A DNA stretch of 64,000 nucleotides. Source: [Clostridium] clostridioforme AGR2157 (GTDB lineage Bacteria > Bacillota > Clostridia > Lachnospirales > Lachnospiraceae). The notes beneath the pieces are model-generated. The model was given only the letters and a program-made list of their open reading frames with translations. It was not told the DNA's origin and ran no database searches. The position numbers and the translations under genes were made by a program. Location: the NCBI RefSeq assembly GCF_000424325.1, contig NZ_AUJR01000015.1, positions 1 through 64,000 of the forward strand, in the 5' to 3' direction. Positions 58,357 through 64,000 of the stretch are shown one piece after another; the first letter of the stretch is position 1, and each line of letters starts with the position of its first letter.

Positions 58357-58794
58357 ATGTACACAGAAAAAGTAATGGACCATTTTGAGCACCCCAGAAA
58401 TGTGGGTGAGATAGAGAACCCCAGCGGAATGGGGACAGTGGGAAATCCCAAATGCGGCGATATCATGCGGATTTACCTGGATATTGATGAGAACCAGGTC
58501 ATCCGGGACGTGAAGTTCAAAACCTTTGGCTGCGGGGCTGCCGTGGCAACCAGCAGCATGGCCACGGAGCTGGTAAAGGGAAAGACGGTCCAGGAGGCCA
58601 TGGCCGTTACCAATAAAGCAGTCATGGAAGCACTTGACGGACTGCCTCCGGTTAAGGTACACTGTTCTCTGTTGGCAGAGGAAGCAATCCATGCGGCCCT
58701 CTGGGATTACGCACAGAAAAACGGTATTACCATTGAGGGCTTAGAAAAGCCCAAGGATAATATTGAGGAAGAGGAAGAAGAGGAGAACTATTGA
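58357..58794 (+). CDS. iscU: Fe-S cluster scaffold protein (IscU/NifU N-domain)
   Basis: 145 residues. Cluster cysteines are C33 (NPKCGD), C59 (FGCGAAVA) and C103 (VHCSLLAEEA). A very acidic C-terminal tail (NIEEEEEEEN) is present. It takes sulfur from IscS. The end overlaps the mnmA start by 4 bases. Confidence 0.95.
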   Translation: MYTEKVMDHFEHPRNVGEIENPSGMGTVGNPKCGDIMRIYLDIDENQVIRDVKFKTFGCGAAVATSSMATELVKGKTVQEAMAVTNKAVMEALDGLPPVKVHCSLLAEEAIHAALWDYAQKNGITIEGLEKPKDNIEEEEEEENY

Positions 58795-59870
58795 GCAGGA
58801 AGGTAGTAGTAGGCATGTCAGGAGGAGTTGACTCCTCCGTGGCAGCCTGGCTGTTAAAGGAACAGGGTTACGACGTGATTGGCGTGACCATGCAGATTTG
58901 GCAGGACGAGGATACTGAGGTCCAGGAGGCAGAGGGCGGCTGCTGCGGTTTAAGCGCGGTGGACGACGCCAGAAGGGTTGCCATGGACCTGGGTATCCCT
59001 TATTATGTCATGAATTTCAAGGAAGAGTTCCGTAAAAACGTGATGGATTATTTTGTAGGCGAGTACGTGGAGGGAAGGACGCCCAACCCGTGTATTGCCT
59101 GCAACCGCCATGTGAAGTGGGAGTCGCTGCTCAGGCGGAGCATTGCCATCGGGGCTGATTACATTGCCACTGGCCATTATGCGCAGATAGACAGGCTGCC
59201 GGGAGGGCGTTATTCCCTGAAAACCTCGGTGACCGCCTCAAAGGACCAGACATACGCTCTCTACAACCTGACCCAGGAACAGCTGTCCCATACCCTGATG
59301 CCTGTGGGAAGCTACCACAAGGAGGAGATACGGGACATGGCAGAGCGCCTGGGACTTCCGGTGGCACATAAACCGGACAGCCAGGAGATATGCTTTATCC
59401 CGGACCACGATTACGCGTCATTTATTGAGGAATACACGGGCAGGGAGCTGCCGCACGGAAACTTCGTGGACCTGGACGGCAATGTTCTGGGCCGTCATAG
59501 GGGTATTACCCACTATACGGTGGGCCAGAGAAAGGGGCTGAACCTTTCCATGGGCCGCCCTGTTTTCGTGGTGGAAATACGCCCTGAAACAAATGAAGTT
59601 GTCATCGGTGACAACGAGGATGTATTTACAAATGTGCTCCGCTGCGGTAAACTGAACTGGATGGCAGTTGACGGACTTCATGGAAAGCCCATGGATGTCT
59701 TAGCCAAAATCAGATACAGCCACAAAGGAAGTCCCTGTACCATCCGGGAAATCGGGGATGATATGGTGGAATGCCGTTTCCATGAGCCGGTCCGGGCCGT
59801 GACTCCCGGACAGGCCGTGGTATTTTACGACGGGGATTATGTGGCAGGCGGAGGTACCATAATAAGATGA
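58791..59870 (+). CDS. mnmA: tRNA-specific 2-thiouridylase
   Basis: 359 residues. PP-loop GMSGGVDSS (8-16) and catalytic cysteines in TPNPCIACNRHVKW (near 100) and SQEICFIP (near 200). It makes s2U34 in tRNA for Glu, Gln and Lys with sulfur from IscS. It starts with TTG 58791 after GAGGAG. The overlap with iscU and with the amidase gene (4 bases) suggests one transcript. Confidence 0.96.
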   Translation: MSRKVVVGMSGGVDSSVAAWLLKEQGYDVIGVTMQIWQDEDTEVQEAEGGCCGLSAVDDARRVAMDLGIPYYVMNFKEEFRKNVMDYFVGEYVEGRTPNPCIACNRHVKWESLLRRSIAIGADYIATGHYAQIDRLPGGRYSLKTSVTASKDQTYALYNLTQEQLSHTLMPVGSYHKEEIRDMAERLGLPVAHKPDSQEICFIPDHDYASFIEEYTGRELPHGNFVDLDGNVLGRHRGITHYTVGQRKGLNLSMGRPVFVVEIRPETNEVVIGDNEDVFTNVLRCGKLNWMAVDGLHGKPMDVLAKIRYSHKGSPCTIREIGDDMVECRFHEPVRAVTPGQAVVFYDGDYVAGGGTIIR

Positions 59871-61273
59871 AGCGGAAGATAAGAGAAAGCAGTGCCGCGT
59901 GTAAAAGCAGCGCGGCGCATACAGGCAGAATGGAACGTAACGGAATGGCACGTAACGGAATGGCACGTAACAAACGGCGGGTAAATGGTCTAGCCGCCAT
60001 TGGACTGGCAGGCATCATGGCCGCCGGCATGAGTCTGACCGGGTGCGGAAAATATGTGCCCGGCAGCGAGATGAAGGCCAGAATCCAGTCCGAAGGCGGG
60101 GAGGCATCCTGGAGCCAGGAGAGTCCGGCAGCCGGTGAGGCCTCAGGTGCATTGGGAGAAGGCGGTGCGGATGAAGGCGGTACAGCCGAAAGCGGTAAGG
60201 GTGAAGGCAGTAAGGCTGAGACCATCAAACTGGACACAGAGCGAACCACGGCACCCATGCCTCAGTTTGAGGATGTATCAGACACTGTCTATGTGAAATC
60301 ATCAGACGGCGGCAGTGTTCGTATACGCTCTGCCTGCGATACAGGGGACGATTCCAACATTCTGACATACGCCAGTCCCGGAACCGGACTAAAGCGTACC
60401 GGGAAGGGGGAGCAGTGGACCAGAATCGATTATAATGGAATGCCGGGTTACATATCATCCGGATATATAACCGCCCAGGTTCCGGAGACCGCGGCTGCGC
60501 TGCCCCAGGCATGTGTGGACAGCGGGGAGATAACCCTGAATCCTTCGTGGAAATACGCGGAGTTTTCCAAGATTTATTCGGGTGCGGCGGTACTGTACCG
60601 CTCCGAGGCAGCAAGCCCCAAGGGCATCACGGTTTGCGTCAATGCGGGGCATGGAACCAAGGGCGGTGCTTCTGTCAAGACGCTGTGTCATCCCGACGGC
60701 ACTCCCAAGGTAACCGGAGGCACCACCGGCGCAGGGGCTACCTCTGCGGCAGCCGTGTCAGGCGGCATGACCTTTGCCGACGGAACCGCTGAGAGCAAGG
60801 TGACGCTGTCCATGGCAAAGATACTGAAGGATAAGCTGCTGGCAGCAGGATATGATGTGCTGATGATCCGGGAGAGCGACGATGTCCAGTTGGATAATAT
60901 AGCCAGGACTGTCATAGCCAATAATGCAAGCGACTGCCACATTGCCCTTCACTGGGATTCCACCACCAATAACAAGGGGGCATTTTACATGAGCGTCCCC
61001 AATGTGGAATCCTACCGGAACATGGAACCCGTAAAATCTCACTGGCAGCAGCATAATGCCCTTGGTGAAAGCCTGGTGGCAGGGCTTAAGGGGGCGGGAG
61101 TCAAGATATTCTCCGGCGGCTCCATGGCCATGGATCTGACCCAGACTTCCTTCTCCACTGTGCCGTCCGTGGATATAGAGCTGGGAGATAAGGCTTCCGA
61201 CCATTCTGCGGCCACGCTGACTACGCTGGCAGACGGCCTGGTGGCTGGGGTGAACCAGTATTTTGGGCAGTGA
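59867..61273 (+). CDS. Lipoprotein N-acetylmuramoyl-L-alanine amidase with SH3 domain
   Basis: 468 residues. A basic N-terminal part of about 40 residues with NGMARNGMARN repeats (15-bp tandem repeats in DNA at about 59938-59970) precedes a hydrophobic segment and lipobox LTGC (near 59). After a Gly/Glu-rich linker come an SH3-like domain (about 140-205) and an Amidase_3 zinc domain (GITVCVNAGHG, ESKVTLSMAKILKDKL, IALHWDS). It cleaves cell-wall peptide side chains. The true start may be a later Met (for example in MERNGMARN). Confidence 0.9.
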   Translation: MKRKIRESSAACKSSAAHTGRMERNGMARNGMARNKRRVNGLAAIGLAGIMAAGMSLTGCGKYVPGSEMKARIQSEGGEASWSQESPAAGEASGALGEGGADEGGTAESGKGEGSKAETIKLDTERTTAPMPQFEDVSDTVYVKSSDGGSVRIRSACDTGDDSNILTYASPGTGLKRTGKGEQWTRIDYNGMPGYISSGYITAQVPETAAALPQACVDSGEITLNPSWKYAEFSKIYSGAAVLYRSEAASPKGITVCVNAGHGTKGGASVKTLCHPDGTPKVTGGTTGAGATSAAAVSGGMTFADGTAESKVTLSMAKILKDKLLAAGYDVLMIRESDDVQLDNIARTVIANNASDCHIALHWDSTTNNKGAFYMSVPNVESYRNMEPVKSHWQQHNALGESLVAGLKGAGVKIFSGGSMAMDLTQTSFSTVPSVDIELGDKASDHSAATLTTLADGLVAGVNQYFGQ

Positions 61274-61304
61274 TTCCTCCCTGAGTCGGAATAGAATGTA
61301 ATAA

Positions 61305-61325
61305 GGCCCCACAGACAGTGAGGCC
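61305..61325. terminator. Weak stem-loop between convergent genes
   Basis: GGCCCCAC-5 nt-GTGAGGCC, with an imperfect T-rich flank. Possible terminator for the amidase and the ABC operon. Confidence 0.4.
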
Positions 61326-61338
61326 GGTATATTTGACT

Positions 61339-62076
61339 TTATTTGCGTACGAAATTTAAAAACTGGCGCAGCCTTGGATTTTCAGGGTTATCAATGAGTT
61401 CCTCAGGAGAACCGTCAGCCGCAATCATTCCGTTGTCCATGAACAATATGCGGGTTGCTACGTTTCTTGCGAATTTGATTTCGTGGGTGACCAGGACCAT
61501 GGTGGAATCCTCTTCGGCCAGCTGGCGGATGGTATTCAGCACTTCCCCTACAAGTTCAGGGTCCAGGGCAGAAGTGGGCTCGTCAAAAAGGAGGACATCC
61601 GGGTTAACAGCCAGGGCCCGGGCAATGGCCACACGCTGCTGCTGTCCGCCCGACATCTTGGCCGGGTAAAAATCCTTACGGTCCAGCATGCCTACTTTCT
61701 CTAAAAGCCGCAAGGATGTCTCCTCTGCTTCAGCCTTTGGTCTGTTCTGAACGGTCACAAGCGCCTCCATGACATTTTCCAAAGCTGTTTTATTCTTAAA
61801 TAGATTATAGCCCTGGAATACCATGGCAGATTGACGCCGCAGGTTCCGTACTTCCTTAGAAGTATACCTGGCTGCGTCCACCCGCGCATTGCCGATCTGA
61901 ATGATTCCCGTGGTGGGTATACACAGAAAGTTCAGGCAGCGCAGTAGGGTGGATTTTCCGGTACCCGATGGCCCCAGGATGGCCACTATTTCATTTTTCT
62001 TTATATTCAGATTAATGTCCTTTAGAACTTCTGTATCAGTTCCGAATGTTTTGGACAGATTTTCTACTGTAACCAT
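61339..62076 (-). CDS. Polar amino-acid ABC transporter ATPase (GlnQ-like)
   Basis: 245 residues: Walker A GPSGTGKST (34-42), MVFQGYNLF Q-loop, signature MSGGQQQRVAIARAL, Walker B VLLFDEPTSALDPE, and HEIKFARNVATRILFM. It is the last gene of a permease, binding protein, ATPase operon on the minus strand. Confidence 0.95.
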   Translation of the reverse strand: MVTVENLSKTFGTDTEVLKDINLNIKKNEIVAILGPSGTGKSTLLRCLNFLCIPTTGIIQIGNARVDAARYTSKEVRNLRRQSAMVFQGYNLFKNKTALENVMEALVTVQNRPKAEAEETSLRLLEKVGMLDRKDFYPAKMSGGQQQRVAIARALAVNPDVLLFDEPTSALDPELVGEVLNTIRQLAEEDSTMVLVTHEIKFARNVATRILFMDNGMIAADGSPEELIDNPENPRLRQFLNFVRK

Positions 62077-62114
62077 CTGTTATTTCCCTTCAACTGCAGA
62101 TTTTCAGCTGTTAT

Positions 62115-63014
62115 TTAGTGGGTTGCCGTTAACCACTCGTCGCTAATAAGCTGGGATAAATCCTCATAGAACCATTTGGTGATGATTTCGGATACAGTTC
62201 CATCATCATGCATTTCTTTTAATACCACGTTGACAGCATCGCGGAGTTCTGCTCCCTCCTCTGTGTCAGCAAACCACCAGCCTACGTTGTTTCCAAACAG
62301 CTTTTGGTCTAACATACGGAATTCCAGGTTCTGGGCTTTTTCTGCCTTTTCAATGTTGGTAACTGTATTTGCATAACAGTCAATGCGCCCCAGGGAACAA
62401 TCCTGAAAGCCTGCATTTGAATCCTCATAGGTTACGATTTCCCAATCATAATCAGGAGCCATGTTCTCAACCGTTGACTGAGCAGCCTGTCCGGCTGTCA
62501 CTCCGATGGTACATCCCCGTAAATCATCCAGAGTCTTGTATTCGCTGTCCGGCCGGACTATGATGACCTGCGCATCCGCATAGATTGGGTCAGATGCAAT
62601 ATATGTTTTCAGACGGGCTTCGGTAATGGCAAAGCAGTTTGCGGCCACATCCACACGGCCGGTGTTTAATTCCCCAAACAGGGAGGCCATATCTGAAACC
62701 TGTTTCATCTCGATGGTCCATCCGGTGCGGGCTTCGATTTCAGCCCAAAGGTCAGCTTCAGCTCCTGTCCAGTTTCCCTGGTCGTCAACCATGGAATAGG
62801 GTTCGCCGGTACCGGCAGTCCCTACAATGACAGTGCGGCTTTCAGCCTGTTCTGTATCATTGCCAGAATCGTTTGTCTTTGCATTTTCGGACTGGTTTGC
62901 CTGTGTGGTTTTGGCAGAGGCTGCAGGCTCCGGGTTCTGGCCTGAACAGCCTGCCATGGAAGCAGCTGCCAGGGCTGCCGAGATAATAAGAGCGGTTGCT
63001 TTTTTGCTTTTCAT
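62115..63014 (-). CDS. Amino-acid ABC transporter substrate-binding lipoprotein
   Basis: 299 residues. Lipobox MAGC near 22, a Ser/Ala/Asn-rich linker, then a family 3 binding domain: TVIVGTAGTGEPYSMVDDQG, LWAEIEARTGWTIEM, GRVDVAANCFAITEARL and CTIGVTAGQAAQ. AGGAGGAAAC lies before the ATG. The amino acid is unknown (polar or cystine type). Confidence 0.94.
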   Translation of the reverse strand: MKSKKATALIISAALAAASMAGCSGQNPEPAASAKTTQANQSENAKTNDSGNDTEQAESRTVIVGTAGTGEPYSMVDDQGNWTGAEADLWAEIEARTGWTIEMKQVSDMASLFGELNTGRVDVAANCFAITEARLKTYIASDPIYADAQVIIVRPDSEYKTLDDLRGCTIGVTAGQAAQSTVENMAPDYDWEIVTYEDSNAGFQDCSLGRIDCYANTVTNIEKAEKAQNLEFRMLDQKLFGNNVGWWFADTEEGAELRDAVNVVLKEMHDDGTVSEIITKWFYEDLSQLISDEWLTATH

Positions 63015-63057
63015 ATGTTTCCTCCATGATGAATATTATAATATATAAGTAAACGGT

Positions 63058-63723
63058 CTAAAAAATAGCATTGCACCGTTTTTCCAATACTTTCTGAAAA
63101 GCCGTGAGAATCAGTGTTATAACCCAGTAAATCAACATGACGCAAGCATAGCACTCAAAGAACTGGAAGGTGTTGGCTCCTTCGATTTTTGCGGCCCCCA
63201 TCACATCCCGGACTCCAACCAGGAATGCCAGGGATGACATTTTAAAAAGATTAATCAGGTCATTGAATAAAGGCGGCAAGGCAACCCGTATTGCCTGGGG
63301 AATGACTATTCTCATTGTCATCTGGAAACCTGTCATGCCAAAGGCCATGGCTGCTTCCCTTTGCCCCTCATCCACGGAAATCAATGCCCCGCGGATGGAT
63401 TCTGAAACAAACGCTCCCATGTTCAGGCTCATGATGACCGCAACAGCCACGGTGGGAGACATATTAAGGATAAGGGAACTTAGGTTGGCCAGCCCGTAAT
63501 AGAAAAAGAACAGCTGGGCGGCAACCGGTGTACCGCGGACAAAGGATATCCAGATTTTTAAAACCTGGCTCACTCCCTTTACTTTGTAATAGCTGATAAT
63601 GGCAAAGATCATTCCGATGACAAGCGAGAAAACGGCACTGATAATGGTCAGGGTCAGAGTCACATTCAGCTTGCCAGCAATATAGGGAAGTGTTTGAAAG
63701 AAATAGCTCCAGTTAAATTTCAT
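63058..63723 (-). CDS. Amino-acid ABC transporter permease
   Basis: 221 residues, five membrane segments, with EAA-type loop ISVDEGQREAAMAFGMTGFQMTMRIVIPQAIRVALPP. It is the first gene of the operon. ATG 63723 follows AAGGGG by about 7 bases; an ATG at 63738 is less likely. Confidence 0.94.
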   Translation of the reverse strand: MKFNWSYFFQTLPYIAGKLNVTLTLTIISAVFSLVIGMIFAIISYYKVKGVSQVLKIWISFVRGTPVAAQLFFFYYGLANLSSLILNMSPTVAVAVIMSLNMGAFVSESIRGALISVDEGQREAAMAFGMTGFQMTMRIVIPQAIRVALPPLFNDLINLFKMSSLAFLVGVRDVMGAAKIEGANTFQFFECYACVMLIYWVITLILTAFQKVLEKRCNAIF

Positions 63724-63976
63724 ACCATACCCCTTCATGATGCTTTATCTTTATGTATAATTGATACAGCTTTGAACAGCAGACATATTATATATCGCAA
63801 AATGCATGAAATCCAGTTGACAAAATCTATGGGGGAATTGTGCCGTATAGATATTATGAATGATGTTAAAAATGTAAATGTAAGGAAAACGTAAATCCTT
63901 CCGCATTTACAAATTAAACCTGATGAGTTACAATGAACATAACACCAAAGGTTTGTTCAAGACAAGGAGGGATAAC

Positions 63977-64000
63977 ATGAAATTAATGAAACGTCTGCTG
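63977..64000 (+). CDS. First 8 codons of a gene cut by the window edge
   Basis: MKLMKRLL.. after AAGGAGG, 8 bases upstream of the ATG. The basic-then-hydrophobic start looks like a signal peptide, so a secreted protein or lipoprotein is likely. It is divergent from the amino-acid transporter. Confidence 0.55.

Overview
The window looks like the chromosome of a gut Clostridia of the Lachnospiraceae, most like the Enterocloster (Clostridium) bolteae/clostridioforme group. That call is inference, from gene content, strong Shine-Dalgarno sites, Firmicutes-type riboswitches (B12, TPP, THF) and a spore/cell-wall flippase. No rRNA or tRNA gene was seen.

Layout. (1) About 1-8.6 kb is part of an integrative conjugative element, all on the minus strand: parB, a DUF7768-like gene, a cytosine DNA methylase, ardA, an unknown gene, pcfB, virD4, a Maff2 pilin-like gene and a virB6-like gene that is interrupted near position 341, apparently by a group II intron running off the left edge. 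A 23-bp palindrome lies just after four ICE stop codons, and a fifth copy sits inside parB. (2) About 8.6-12.25 kb is an AT-rich signalling segment: a truncated HPt gene, a REC/HD-GYP/GGDEF regulator and a protein with two GntR heads. Just beyond it lies the orphan 3' end of another gene (12254-12400), which marks a recombination scar. (3) 12.7-20.1 kb is a glycosaminoglycan utilisation operon: EIIA, GH88 hydrolase, EIIB/C/D, heparinase II/III-like lyase and a LacI regulator, with a strong promoter and a LacI-like operator. (4) 20.2-22.1 kb holds a tyrosine recombinase whose last codons form one of two perfect 27-bp inverted repeats. These flank 211 bp that carry a terminator and an outward promoter facing a gene of unknown function. 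It is probably a self-contained phase-variable promoter switch.

(5) 22.2-25.0 kb carries a Lon-like AAA+ ATPase without a protease domain, ogt and an orphan hicB. (6) 25.0-33.4 kb begins with a cobalamin riboswitch and a lipoprotein CbiK chelatase, followed by a novel lipoprotein, a BtuFCD-like transporter, CbiL and an ABC-2 exporter. (7) 33.5-40.3 kb holds housekeeping genes: a DUF512 radical SAM protein, metF, a LysR regulator, an RsmH paralogue, an epimerase and tag. (8) 37.2-41.6 kb contains a cluster of decayed genes (acetyltransferase, amidohydrolase, Nudix and PARG-like remnants). (9) 41.6-44.8 kb is a TPP-riboswitch operon for thiamine or pyrimidine precursor uptake. (10) 45-51.5 kb has a PTS-EIIC-like membrane protein, PAP2 phosphatase, MBL hydrolase, a THF riboswitch with folT, a TIM-barrel isomerase and a MATE exporter.

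(11) 51.7-55.3 kb is an operon of ADP-ribosylglycohydrolase, PfkB kinase, PnuC and a GntR/UTRA regulator, which suggests NAD or nucleoside salvage. (12) 55.3-61.3 kb has a SpoVB-like flippase, then iscS-iscU-mnmA (tRNA 2-thiouridine) and a lipoprotein amidase. (13) 61.3-63.7 kb is a polar amino-acid ABC transporter, and the first codons of another gene begin at 63977.
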